From Chlorokybus atmophyticus (taxonomy: Eukaryota; Streptophyta; Chlorokybophyceae; Chlorokybales; Chlorokybaceae): DNA of 64,000 bases. The notes under the pieces were generated by a model. The model saw only the letters and a list, made by a program, of their open reading frames with translations. It was not told the DNA's origin and did not search any database. The stretch is from assembly GCA_009103225.1 (NCBI GenBank), contig RHPI01001965.1, positions 312,485 to 376,484 of the forward strand. Direction: 5' to 3'. How positions within the stretch are numbered: position 1 is the stretch's first letter; each line of letters begins with the position of its first letter. Of this stretch, positions 27,177-39,004 are shown piece by piece. Both the position numbers and the translations under genes were made by a program.

Positions 27177-28972
27177 CTAGCGCCGGCGGGATTGTTGCCG
27201 GTAGTCCTGCTGTTGCAAGTCAGTCATCAGTGGTCATGTGGTTGAAAGTAAATGATGCCAATAAAAGAAATTCAGCAAACACTTACTAAGGGTGGTGGCA
27301 TCTGCTGAAACTGCTCGGGATGTACATAGCCTCCAGCCTCGAGCGGGTTGTAGGCTACTTGCGGCATATAAAACTGAGACATGCCTGCATGCGCGCCGCC
27401 TGTGGAGTTGTGATAGTCCATCTGTGCTTGGACCTGCTGCATGTCCCATGAAACCATGCCTGATGCGTCAACCATCTGCGGATGGGCTCCAAGCTGCGGG
27501 AAGTCGGCATTGTAGTTCGTTCCAGGACCATACATGCCTCCATAAGCGTACGGGATGTGCATTGGTTGGTAACCCCCATCATAGCGCGGGGCGGTATACC
27601 TGCCAGGCAAAGCTGACTTACAGGAGCAGCAGGAAACCACAAGCTCCGCTAAAATGCAGTGGATACAATCGAGTTGAACAGCAAGGCAATGACCAGCAAG
27701 CTCAGTTCCATACCTGTACCGATCATAATCAGGATCGCGGCGATCCTTGTCACGATCCCGGAAAACTGCAACCCTATTGGACTTGCGCTGCTTGCCATCT
27801 GTGTTGCTTGTTGCACCATTATCAACAAGGACAGGAGATGCTGAGCGCGAAGATTGTGCCGATGATGCTTCCACTGCGGCGCGCTCAGCCTCTACATCGC
27901 GGCTGGAGGAACCATTTGCTGCATTGAAAATGCGAGCGCGGGCTCGCTCATACTCCTCCTTACGCTCCTCAACTGTTTTGAGCGGGCTTTCTTGAGATCG
28001 CGAGTCTGAAAGGCGACCATCCTCGGCAACTGCCCGTTGCTTGATCTGCAGGCGTACTTGCTTTTGCTGCAAATTGCTCCAGTCACCGTCTTCCTTGCGC
28101 TGAATGTCCATTAAGCGCACCTAGAGTCAACCAGTCAGTGCATGTTGAGAAGAGAATTCGCGGAGGTACCCATGCGCAACAAATAACATTAACGAACCAT
28201 ACTTCATGCTGCATTGCACCTTTGGTAAGCGGGTCTCTGCCGTTCTGCGTGCAATGACCCGACCAACTCCATCATCAGCAACGACATCGGTTGCAAGACT
28301 TTGCAAGCCATAATGCTGAGCTACTCTATGCGCAGCAAGCCGCTGGTAAGATGACAGCTCCGCTGCAAACTCAAATTGTTGCATATTGCTGCTCTTGACA
28401 AAGCGCTCGATGTCCTGCTCCATACGCAGAACTGCGACGTAGCAGATGTACAAGGCATTACTAAACATAAATTGCTTGAAGAGAAAAATCGCCTGACCAA
28501 AGAGGCAACACGTTCAGCCACCTCAATAGCCCCACAGCTTATGCAAGACAATGTATGTAGACAACGCGTGACTTGGTTGGACAAACACGTCACAAGGCAT
28601 TTACCGAGGTGGGCAAGCCAAGGCACACATACTGACAAATGCTAGGCTAGAAGCAAGTAAGGCAATGGACAACGGGGCAGGGTACATACTTGTCAAGCGA
28701 TCACGTCCAGTTTGCACAGCATCCAACAGGAAGGAGTCCACATGGCGCTCCAGGAAAGCCTGATCGTGAGAGCGAGCTGCCCCATAGGCGGACAATGTTT
28801 CAGCCGGAAAAGAGTGGGTGTTGTTACCGGTGGTGTCAGGGGCGGAGGTGTCATTGTTCTCAGAGGGGCGTTTCAGCTTGCTGAACTGGGCTTCGAGATC
28901 TGCTGTTTCCCACGAATCGGGCGCGGCTTCGGCCGCATCCGCGGCTATAGAGTGAGGTGCCATGCCGTCCAT
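27177..28972 (-). CDS. R3H-SUZ domain RNA-binding protein
   Basis: R3H domains bind single-stranded nucleic acid and SUZ domains bind RNA. The pair is found in plant and animal R3H proteins such as the R3HDM/Encore group. Exons 28972-28690, 28431-28220, 28120-27714, 27599-27287 and 27206-27177 keep phase and give 414 residues. After an acidic N-terminus, FLERHVDSFLLDAV leads into the R3H domain (about residues 95-165: ILRMEQDIERF, FEFAAELSSYQRLAAHRVA, QHYGLQS). The SUZ motif follows (about residues 205-230: SPLKTVEERKEEYERARARI). The C-terminal third is low in complexity, rich in Y, P, G, Q and M, and ends in a tiny exon coding DYRQQSRRR. The gene is divergent from the unknown gene at 29779, sharing an 806-bp upstream region. 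Confidence 0.92.
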
Positions 28973-29778
28973 GTGGTGGGCCAAGGTTCCAGGGGGCGGA
29001 AGGCCAGCCAAGTTACAGCGCCGGCATTGCGGCCGCACCACAACGCCAACCACCAGCTTGCAACATCTTGAGTTGCGGGAACAGCTGCTTCTCCTGCAAG
29101 TCAATGAGACCCCGTACTGGACCCCTGTTCAAGACGGCCAGCCACAAACCCCCGCCCCCTCCTCCGCCTGCCCCGCCGCCTCCGCCTGCTGCCCCGCCGC
29201 CGCGACAAAGCAGGTTAGAGCGCGGCTTACGTGGCGGCGGCGGGGTATTTTGCTTCCTTGCCGCTCCCAGCAGAATTGCCGGTAGCGAGCTGCTATTAGC
29301 AACACCCACTAGCGGCTTCGACTCTTTCGTGTCTGGCTTCTTACCGGAAACGGCGCTACCAAAACTCGCACCGCTGGAAGGATCCGGTTCGCCAGCCGAG
29401 GCTGTCCATCCGGATCGTGCATGCGAAGTGCAAGTTGCATGCTGCGCTCGCTGCTGCTGCCTTCACTGTAGTGTCTAGCTGCTCAGTGACAAGTGGGTGA
29501 TTGGGCACGGGCAGCCGTCAGCTATGCACCGGCTAGACGAGCTGGAAGCTTGAAGCTTATACAGCGAACCTCGTAGCTGCAACATTCAGCTGACGTCGTC
29601 AAGCTGTCAAGCTTGCTTCTTTTCAGTCTGAGAGCATTGTATGGTGTCCAGCTGATGCTTGACTTCAAGCTTACTTCACACAGTAAGGGTTTGAGCTGTG
29701 GTTTCATTTCAGCTTGAAGGGTGCTTCGGTGGCGACACGGCTTTGCTTGGTACGCGTGTGTGCGTGAGCGTTGGCAGC
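28973..29778. promoter_or_regulatory. Shared divergent upstream region
   Basis: This is the only space between the starts of the R3H-SUZ gene (-) and the gene at 29779 (+), so both promoters must lie here. It is GC-rich near 29100-29260, with a purine/pyrimidine run of CCGCCG type. At 29540-29700 it has a cluster of AAGCTTGAAGCTT and TCAAGCTGTCAAGCTT words that can fold, similar in wording to the hairpin in FAP intron 1. Confidence 0.5.
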
Positions 29779-31465
29779 ATGCAGACCAAGCGGCAGAAGG
29801 TCCAGCTCGAGCCCAGCGCAGAGGAGCTGCCGACAGAAGTTCTGCGTACTATCGACGGGCTGCCCGACTACATGGCTGCAGCAAACCTTGTAGTGCATCA
29901 AGAGGTGTTTGCAGCAGACGTCGCCAGGTATTGCATGGTTATTTGTAGCAAAGTCTGTTGCGAACATGTATTTACCGAATTTGACAATTGTGCACATGGA
30001 TTTGAAGTGCATGCCATAAGCATACCAGGTTTATTTTGATTGCGACAGTGGCCTTATTGTGTTCGCTGCAGTGCTGTAGTTGACAACTGGCCTCGTCCTC
30101 TTAACCATTTGCAGCTGGACGAAGCCATTGACAATACGTAAGCGATACTGACCTGCCAGACTGCAGTGAGTAGCACTTACATGTGCAGATGTACCGCGTG
30201 TACCGCGTGCTGTTGCTAACTTCATTGCTAACATCATCACGCGCTAGCAGGCCTCTGTCAGAGTTGTCCGAAGTGGATGAAAAAGAAGGGCGCGCGACGA
30301 CATCAGCATCATGTAGTCAGGTGAAATTGATATACACTATCCAGGCCAGCTGCTGTGAAGTTGCGGCTTTGTCACAAGGCTGTTGTTGAGTGTCACTATG
30401 ACTTTGCTGGCAGCAAGCAAATAAGTCCTCCTCTGCAGGCCGTGTTGCATGTGGGCAATGCGCAAGCAAGCGGGCGCATGAAACGCAAGCATGTGGATAT
30501 GGAGCAGCTCGAGCTGGACGTATGGAATACTCTCGTGCCTGTAATGAAACGTCAACTGTTGATACCAGACTGGCTACCCGAGAGAGCGCGTCGCAAGAGA
30601 ACAACGCAAAACAGAGCCATTAACAGCATGCTCCGCTTGAAGACCCGGCAGACGCAACCTTTGATGACAGCAGTTGAGCAACTGATGGCTGAGTTTCGCA
30701 ACTGGCTGTGGCAAGCATCTCCTGAGCTGTCGACTTCCAGCGCAAGCAGGTCAGCGTGGAACATCCCGAGATTGGAAGTTCAGATTCTTTGTGCAGTCCA
30801 ACACACGTGAAAGCATGGGTCCATTGCTGCCGAACACAGTCTTCAAAGCAGAGCTCCTGCTCGCCTTTATCAATCATGACTGCTTGACTAATCAGCCAGG
30901 CAGTAGAGCAGGTGGCTGAGCAGGGTGCACGCGCTGCAATCATGCTACTCCTCAGGGCGTTTCATACCTGGGGTCCTGAATTCTGCAACCTAAGGCGCCC
31001 GCAGAAGTCATTGATGCAAGGTGTGGGCACCTTGGTTTGCATGTGACACGCCTTGGTAGATCCTGACCGTGTAATCTGGCAGACTCTGAAGAAGGTGGGG
31101 ACACGTCAATACCTGCATCACAGCTCAAGGTACAGCCATGCACTCCGGCGTGACAGGTTGCTGGTCACGCTGTCTTCATTGAGGCTGAACAGCAGCTTTG
31201 CGCAGGGATTTCCATTGAATGTGCAGCAGATGTTTGAGCTCGCTGAGAAGCAAGGGCTGTCAGCAAGGTTAGCACTGGCTGTGTCACAGATAAACAGCAA
31301 CCATTGCTTCAGTGACTGTTTACAGCAAAATTTGTCTTGTGATGCAGTGTCCTCAAGGCTGCAGCAGCAGCTTTGGATGTTGACTCTTTTCAGCGGCAGC
31401 GGGGTACTGGCGGTACACGGTCGCCCAACCAGTATGCGCTGGTGCTCACACAGAGCAATCAATGA
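29779..31465 (+). CDS. Hypothetical protein, unrecognised
   Basis: Exons 29779-29927, 30072-30137, 30248-30320, 30439-30749, about 31193-31267 and 31348-31465 keep phase and give about 263 residues. I do not recognise the product. It begins MQTKRQKVQLEPSAEELP and has a helical, leucine-rich region. A basic central part (LPERARRKRTTQNRAINSML, coded in the fourth exon) could bind nucleic acid or act as a nuclear signal. An alanine run and a Gln/Arg-rich tail end in LTQSNQ. There is no transit peptide, membrane segment or known motif. The fifth exon has two possible acceptors (31183 or 31192), and the 443-nt intron before it is the weakest link. It shares its promoter region with the R3H-SUZ gene. 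Confidence 0.65.
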
Positions 31466-32039
31466 GACACCTTTGCAGACACGCAGCAACCCACACAGTT
31501 TGCACAGCTAACCTGCACATGCAGTATATGATTGTTGTGCAACTGCTGGGCGGTATTATTGGAAGACCGGTTGAGATCGCTGCCTTTACATTCTAGTAAG
31601 CATGCTGTGATTAGTCAACACATTGCTGTCTTAAGTGACCATTCTCAATGCAAGTGTGCATGAGGTGTCACTCTCTTGGTTGTGTGCATGTTGCGCTCAG
31701 TTCACATATAGCTGGCGATGTCTCAGGTAAACATGCTTAGCTCGAGTGTGCATAATAGAACTTCCTTCGCTGAGGGGGCAAATACAATAGCACGTGCCAT
31801 TGAGCGTTGATGACGACTTCAGGAGTAACACACACGAAAACCTGCTGGTAGTGTCCTTGAACACAAGCAAGTTTCACAGCACGCACACTTTCACCCTGAT
31901 TCTATCCACTTCGTGACACACGCGCCAAACAAGCTGATTCAATGGTCACTACCTAACCACTATGCCTAGGCTACCTACAATGAATATGTGGGTAATGATA
32001 CAAAGACATTGCAAACAGCAATGCTAACAATTGCAACGC
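31466..32039. other. Convergent intergenic space, nothing seen
   Basis: This lies between the stop codons of the unknown gene (+) and the ABC1K fusion (-). No feature can be supported. Confidence 0.5.
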
Positions 32040-35000
32040 TTACTGCACAGACTGCACACGCATGTCAACCGCCGCCTGACCCTTGTTGACAAAGTCCTCA
32101 GGCACTTCAGCACCAAACTCAGCGCACAGCAGTCGCATGATAGCTGCTGTCGCAGACGCTTCCATCGAAAGGCTGTTGACGGTTATGCCTATCGCCAGCT
32201 GGCGCGCCGGGTCATAGTATCCCAAACTACCCCCAACACCTCCGTGCCCAAAGCCTCCACCACTATAGCGCCTGAAACCCAACCCGAAGGACGAGCTCGC
32301 ATCCACGTGGCGCGCGTATTTACCCTTTGCACGAAAGGCGTCCTGCGCATCCTGCTGGTTTCTGAACAAACTACTGCAAGATGAGTAAAACTTTGCCAGC
32401 GCGCGCGCGGACATGTGGCCGTTGGCGGCTGGGACGGGAGCGCGCCTGACCATGAGCGTGTTGAACAACAATAGCAGGTTGGCTGAACTACTATCGGCGG
32501 CCTCCTGCACCTCACGCATGCGCTGAGCCAGGGCCGCACGCCTGCTGTCGGCGGCGGTTGTTGCTTCTGATAACTGCTCGGCGGGCAAGTCTACCGCGGG
32601 CGAGCGCTCCTGCGCGGCGAGAGTGGCAAAGCGAGACTCCACGCCCGGCGGCACGCCAACATACATCTCGCTCTCAATACCCAAAGGCTTTGTTATCAAC
32701 TCCTGTAGCAATGCCCCAAACGTTTTGCCCGAAGCCGCCTGCAAATTGGCAAGGTTGGTTACACTATCACACAAGTGGTGCGTGCATGCATGCATGAGTG
32801 GAGGTGTGGGTGTGTGCAAGCACGCGCATGTGGGTATGTGAGGTGGTTTGGTGGTTGATTGGGTGTTGACGGGTAATCTCTTTCTCTAACCACAAAGTTA
32901 CTCTAACCTCAAGTAGTCCGCCTACAATCCACCCAAAGCTCAGCGCATGATACTGTGTCTCAGCGCCCGGCGCATGCTGCGGACTTGCATCAGCTACAGC
33001 CCGCAGCATCGCTTGCCAATCACTCATACTCAAAGGGTTCTGTTTCAGCTCCTCCGCACCCGCAGAAGCCAGGCCGGCCGCATGCGACAAAGCGTGCGCG
33101 ACGGTGATGTTGCTCTTGTTGGATGCAGCGAAGGCGGGCCACACCGATGCGATGGGCGTGTCGTAGGTGAATAAGCCTTGCTCGACCAACTTGTGGGCAA
33201 GCACGCTCGTCACAGCCTTGGTGACGGAAAACACGTTGAAGAGAGTGTCGGGCATCACGGGCCTGGGGTCATACTTGCCATGTACTCCTATGTTGTATCA
33301 ACAATGCATCGGTAAGCATTGTGTAGGCCTGGTTATGGGCAACAACTTGTCAATAAGACTTGCCTGCGGCAGTGTTGATGACGAGTTCGCCTTTTTCATA
33401 CACGGCTACCTGTCATAAGCACAAGGCAAAATGTTCAACCTTCCATTGTGGTTTGCGTGTCTTGATGCGGACCAACGACGTGTACTCACCTGGACTCCAA
33501 GTATCTGTCCCGCGGCGTGCAAATCCGTCAGCAACGCGTGCAGCTTCTCCTCTGTGCGCGATAATGGCCCCGCGTAGAAGGAGAGCTGTGCTCCATTCGC
33601 CAAAGCACCAGCACTGCATGCAACCATGCAAGACAATGAAATTTGTGCTTGCCAGCGTATTGCAATTTGCCACCAGCCAAACCAACCTGCGCAAAGTTGC
33701 CTCCGCAAAAGGTCTCATAACATCAAGATAAGATACGCGCGCATCAAGCGAAGCCGAAACACCTGCCAGACATGATCAATGTGATGCATGCAGTTGTGTC
33801 ATTGTGAAGACAACAGACATCAACCTAAAACGGGTCCCCAACATATGCTTACCTCGTAACAGGTTGAGTACCCTCATGAAAAACACGAGGGCGCCCGGGA
33901 ACGCGTCCACCGGGTTGCGCCGCAAGCTCTCCTCCTTCTCATCTTTTATGTTGATGCGCGCCTTCTCCTTATCTTCGGCAAATTCCTTTCGCCACTTCGC
34001 CGTGTCTGCCTTGGCCTCCTTTGCGGGCGCCGTCGTGCGGAAGAAGAACTGTTGTGTGGCACGACAGAACAAGTAAGTGTAAGGAAATGAAGATGAGAGT
34101 GTGATGTTGTATCGGTGAGTACATGTCGACAAGGATACCTGAATGAACTTCATGCTCTCTTCTGGCAGATCTATCTTCAGCTTCAAGCCCATTTCTTGGA
34201 AGGAGCTAAGAAGAGCTGCCAAGTCTTTCTGCGCAAAAAACAAGACAGAGCCGCATGAGCCCAAGTTCACAGGCATGCCAATCACCTCTTCACAGGCTAA
34301 TGTGTGAAACACACACCTGCCATTGCCAGCCCCAGCCCCACACACACCAATGCTTTCGCCATACGCACATGCACACCCACCTCATAAGCGGCAAGCAGCA
34401 TCTTTGCGAGTGCGACTTTCGTGGGTTCATCAAGAGTCTTGGTGAGTCCAAAGTCCAACAACACCGCCTTCTGCTGCTTCGAGTCTTTGTCTATGCTGAC
34501 AAGGAAGTTACCTGCAGCAGCACGTCACTCTATAACAGACTCCAACAATAACCACATAAACTTGAGTGTTGTTCCATTAGTATGCGTGATACGCTGACTC
34601 ACATGCATACTCTACATAAACAGGTCAACAACTCACCGGCGTGGGGATCGCCATTGTAGAAGCCCGACACATAGATCTGATGCGCGTATGCTTTGGTAAT
34701 GTCGGTAACAAGCGCCTGAACCAGACAACACAATGGTCAACACCCCCACACACACGTACATTGAGGGCACACAAACACTTGCTATCACCTGCGTGTCCAC
34801 GCCTGCTTCCAGCAAGACGCCGCGATTGTTCAGCCGTAGCCCATCGATGTAATCCATGATGAGCACACAATCCGTTGACTCGATGATACGGGGAACCACT
34901 ACATCCAACGCGAAGGCGCCTGAGCCTTCTTTCAGCTCCCGCGCAACACGCCTGGTGTTCTCCGCCTCAATGTTGAAGTCCAACTCTGGCGAAGTACAGA

Positions 35001-37135
35001 GACATTGTTAACCAACAGACTGGGTGTGACATGTAAGGTTGTGCATGGTTCGAGCATGTTGCAACAGAGGGCGCATGCATAACACTGTATGCGACACTTG
35101 CGTATCACGTCACACTAAGCACCTGTACACATGAACCTCTAGTTAACGCTGTGCGTGCACATGCGATTGCTGGTTGAGGTGATGTTAACAGTAATGTACG
35201 GGGCTACACAATAGCTAAGTATACATACATATATGTGCGCGAGGCTACCTTGTTAACATGCACATTTGACTGCATCCATGCATCCATATTAGCTGTGTAA
35301 GCAATGCAAGGGGATACGACTTTGCACACGAGAACTATATGCATGCACACACGCGCTCTGGTTATGCATGCATGCGCGCGCGAGCGCGTGTGTGCGTGCA
35401 TGCTGGCTTTCGTGTGTACCTTTTGGTACTTCAGCGCACCACTCGTCCACCAGCGGACTCAAGTTATAGTCCGGGAACACCCTCGCGATCGCCCGTACGA
35501 GTATCTGCAGGTCCCTCAAGTCCTGCATGATCTTGTCCCTGACGCCGCGGTGCTGCACCTTCACGACCGCGTCGGTGCCGTCGTGGAGACGCGCGCGGTG
35601 GACCTGGGCGATCGACGCGGTGCCGAGAGGGATGGGGTCGAAAGAGGCGAAGAGGAGGGAGGTGGGAGCCCCTAAGGAATGAGTGATGGTCTCTTCAACC
35701 TGAGATGAAGAGGGTAACCTTTGCAAAATATACATGCATGCCTGGTGACCACACTGATCGCATGCTGCGTGTTTGTGGTCGTGCGTGCGAGCGTGCGCTT
35801 GCAACTTGATTGTTCAAACATGCTTGAAGCTACAATTGCGACACACCTCTTGCAGCGGCCGTGGGGGGAGCGTGTCTTGCAGGCCTTTGAGTTCTTTCAG
35901 CCAAGTAGGAGGGAGGACATCCGCCCGTGTGGACATGTACTGCATCACCGCAACCAACATTTTTACCAACAATCGCTTTGGACATCAACTCACTGGTTGA
36001 CTAACGTCACATTGTATACAACCACACCTGCCCTGCCTTCACCCACACGCCTTCCAGCGCCGCAGCCGCTTTGTACACTCTCCTTGCCGCCCGCGCATGA
36101 GTCGCCTGCATGCAACGGTATATTCACATGCGGGCATGCAATAGTGTGGTTGCGTTCCCACATGCATGTCACCCACCTGCCAGAGCGCATCTGACTGGGG
36201 AGAGTTGTCGGGAAGCCGCGAAGTCCGCCACTCCACTGTCTGTTGTTGCAACAGCCGGTTGGCAAGAGTGCGTTTTTTAAGGCCTTTGGGTTGGTGAGAT
36301 GGTCGATCACTTTGCTAGTCCGTGCTGTTGTGGCTGTGCTTGCATGCATGTGTACACATGCACATACTGTTCCCTCAAGACTGTGCGTATGAGATGACGC
36401 TGACATGTGATGCATGAATGCATGCAGGCACAGGCTGAATACCCCTACCACAGGTTGCGTGTTCTTGTCACATACCTCTATGTGACAAGAACACCACATT
36501 GGTATAGTTAGAGACTGTGTGGGTGACAGAGGCCAATGTTGGGCCCGGCCTTGTGTCCATGATAACAGGTCACCTCAAGGTGACGCATGCAAGCGTGAGG
36601 TTGCTTTGATGACGGGATTGTGTGCATGTAAGCTGACTTCGCTCACCTTGTACTGAGCGAACACTATAGCCGCTGCTGAAAATATGCGTGCGCGGCGGAG
36701 TGCGAGGACAAGGCGGCGGCGGCGCTTGTGTGCCTCCCTGGCGGCGATAAGTGCGCCAAGTCCCAGACCCGTCTTGGACAGCAGGGGCGCTGCTGCCGCG
36801 ACAGCAATCACAGCGTTGGTCGCCATGCGCAGCAACAAGAACGACCCGTACAGCCCCGCCGCCGCCGCTGCCGCCACCAGGGCCAGTCTACCAGGCCAGC
36901 TGCGGGTCAGGCCGTCCCTCACCGCCGCCCACCAACTGCTGCGCCTAGGCTGCCCTGCCACCCCCATTGACACTGTTGATGGGGGGTGACGTAGGGCGTG
37001 TGACGTAGGCTGGCCTCTCTCTGACAGAGGTGGCCACGCCAGCGCCCGCCGCCGCCGCCGCTGCGTTCGCCTCAGCCAGCCCGGCGCGCCGATGACTGTC
37101 CGACCGCCACGTGGCAAGCGACGTGGGCGCAGCAT
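32040..37135 (-). CDS. ABC1/UbiB atypical kinase fused to a serine beta-lactamase-like domain
   Basis: ABC1K proteins are atypical kinases or ATPases that control prenyl-lipid and quinone metabolism in plastids and mitochondria. A fusion to a beta-lactamase-related domain exists in plants and green algae. The N-terminus is an Arg-rich presequence ([13 protein letters not shown]) followed by a hydrophobic Ala-rich segment. Another in-frame ATG is at 36967. Kinase hallmarks in order: VWVKAGQ (KxGQ), [11 protein letters not shown] (A-rich loop), VVKVQH (Lys), NGDPHAGN and DFGLTK. The C-terminal domain has SVTK (SxxK nucleophile and general base), YHA in the second motif position and HGG in place of KTG, which fits an esterase/LACTB-type hydrolase. 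Phase was checked for exons 36314-36177, 36105-36028, 35939-35847 and 35699-35420 and for the join into 34985. About 14 exons in all. The intron 33363-33288 has a GC donor. Confidence 0.93.
36459..36494. repeat. Perfect 16-bp hairpin in the first ABC1K intron
   Basis: GTGTTCTTGTCACATA (36459-36474) and its reverse complement (36479-36494) are separated by four bases. Confidence 0.85.
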
Positions 37136-37609
37136 GTGCGTGGTACGCGAACGCGAACAGGGCTCAAGTACCACTTGTACCGTATCGGTTGCGGAACCGC
37201 AAATGCATGCATGTGACAAATTGTCACTGACAATCCAATGTTAGCACAACTCATAACTGACTTCAATCCCTAACTTTCACAAATTGCTAATAGCAAACTC
37301 CCCAAGTGGAAAGGGGCCATGCAAAGAGCACACTTCACACACACACACGTGCACAGCCATCGCAAGCACTGCAATCAATTAGACGGGGGGCCAAGTAGAG
37401 CTTTTACGTAGCTAGACTGGGGAACACTATCATCATAAGCAAGGCACAGCAACGGTAGGGCAAAGGCAGGCAGATGGCAAGGGACGAGGTACCACCTGCA
37501 GAGCGCAGGAGAGGCCACGGGCAGAAGAGCGACATCGGTCGAAAACATGTTATGTTATGTTGATGACGGGGTTGAGTGCTTGGTCCGTTGGAACGCGGGG
37601 CTTAGCCAA

Positions 37610-38165
37610 CTAGACCATGGTAGTAAAAGTCGCTACCATACCATGAGAGGTTGTGGATTGCTAATTAATGCTTGATAAGCCCTTCTTAACCTATTTTATA
37701 TTAACCGGTATTACATTCAATCCGGCTTTTAATCGCGATTTTACCTACACATCTCCTGCCTGACCGGCAGGGCTAGGTCGCGTCCGGCAATAACCGGGAA
37801 TTACCGGTCATGCCGCATAGTTTTTCACGGCGACTTGCCACTTTGCCGCGCGCAGGAGCGACACTGCGCGCCGACTTAACCTCACAGTTACATTCGTAAC
37901 CATTCTCACTAACTACCTTGGATCGTTTCCGACGGTCGCGAAAGTGTACCCACTCGTGCGCACTTTTTGCGCCCGGTGGGATCGATCTCATGACCTTTAA
38001 AATTTAAGCTCCAATTATCAATATAATGCGGGCTTACCCGATTGGGACGAGCCGACTATGATAGCAAACGTCGCTACCACGAGAGGTTGTGTATTGCTTT
38101 TCAATGCTTTTTAAGCCCTTCCTAGCCTATTTCACATTAATCGGCATTATATCCATGCTGCCGGT
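37610..38165. repeat. Pair of about 110-bp direct repeats around a 330-bp core (TRIM- or SINE-like?)
   Basis: Copies at 37610-37728 and 38049-38165 share GTCGCTACCA, GAGAGGTTGTG, TAAGCCCTTC and the end GG(T/C)ATTA..CCGG, roughly 75% identical by eye. The core between them contains, on the minus strand at about 37970-37995, GGTCATGAGATCGATCCC, which resembles a tRNA T-arm and polymerase III B box. No coding sequence is present. The layout fits a terminal-repeat miniature element or two tRNA-derived SINEs; neither is proven. Confidence 0.5.
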
Positions 38166-38724
38166 GGAATAGGTGCCGGCTTGTGAAAATCTGCAGATAT
38201 GAACGCGACGAGTGCGGGGAAGGGAGCGGGTTTAGATTTAATTTATGCGATCACACCAGCCCCAGGGTTACAACAAAGAACACAAAGGCTTCATCGAGTT
38301 ACGCCCCATTGCACAAACGTGCACGCATGCCTGTGCGCACACCTGTTATGAATTTGAATCAAGGTCTGATTCTCAGTGGTTGGCGTACTTTTGCCTAAAA
38401 GGACTATAAGCGTCGTCTGGATCATTTATCACGTTGCATGCATGCTGGCACTTTTACAATGCAGCAGCAGCGGTGCTACAAGCGCCGCAATTTGTACCGC
38501 ACCTTTACACTTTTCAACCACCTTGCTTCATCGTCCAAAAAGCCAATTACAAGGCTTTGAGATAGCTTCCGATATGTAATGATTACTTGGTATGTCATTC
38601 AACAAATGAACCTCCAAAAGTGCATGACAATTGTGTTGATAGTCTAACCATTTAATAATACGCATGTAATCAACGTTGGAGTTCATTAACATTAATGTGG
38701 ACACCAGCTGCAGCATTTGCACTA

Positions 38725-39004
38725 TGGACGGCGTATACAGTGGAGCAACATTGCATGCGCCCAGTTTTGTCGCTTGACTGGTTAGGCGTTTAGCTGCTTG
38801 GTTTGAACGAAAATTGTGCATGCATGCTAATCAAGTAAGCATGCACGCGACAACCATGCATACACTAACTTGATTGGTTCAATCAAGCATGTACACGACA
38901 AGCATGCATGCACAAATCCAATTTAAACCAAGCAGCTAAACGTCTAGCAAAAAAGTTGGCAAAAAGGGGCGCCAACAATGTTGCTCCTCTATATACACCG
39001 TCCA
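38725..39004. mobile_element. 280-bp MITE with long terminal inverted repeats, flanked by TA
   Basis: The element starts TGGACGGCGTATACAG and ends with the reverse-complement type sequence CTATATACACCGTCCA. The inverted repeats extend about 80 bp inward (left 38725-38808, right 38924-39004) with scattered mismatches, including a shared GTTTAGCTGCTTGGTTT. TA lies directly outside on both sides (38723-38724 and 39005-39006), the target-site signature of the Tc1/mariner superfamily. It has no coding capacity. Inside, a GCATG-rich word near 38840 repeats at 38886. Confidence 0.85.

Noticed and set aside
28957-29478. Poly-proline plus-strand frame beside R3H-SUZ
   Set aside because: It reads through the antisense of the R3H-SUZ start and a GC-rich promoter run, with no start or splice support.
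36684-36989. Arg/Ala-rich plus-strand frame
   Set aside because: It is the antisense shadow of the first ABC1K exon, which has a matching donor and phase.
37970-37995. tRNA gene on the minus strand
   Set aside because: Only a T-arm-like word is present. I could not fold an acceptor stem, D-arm or anticodon arm around it.
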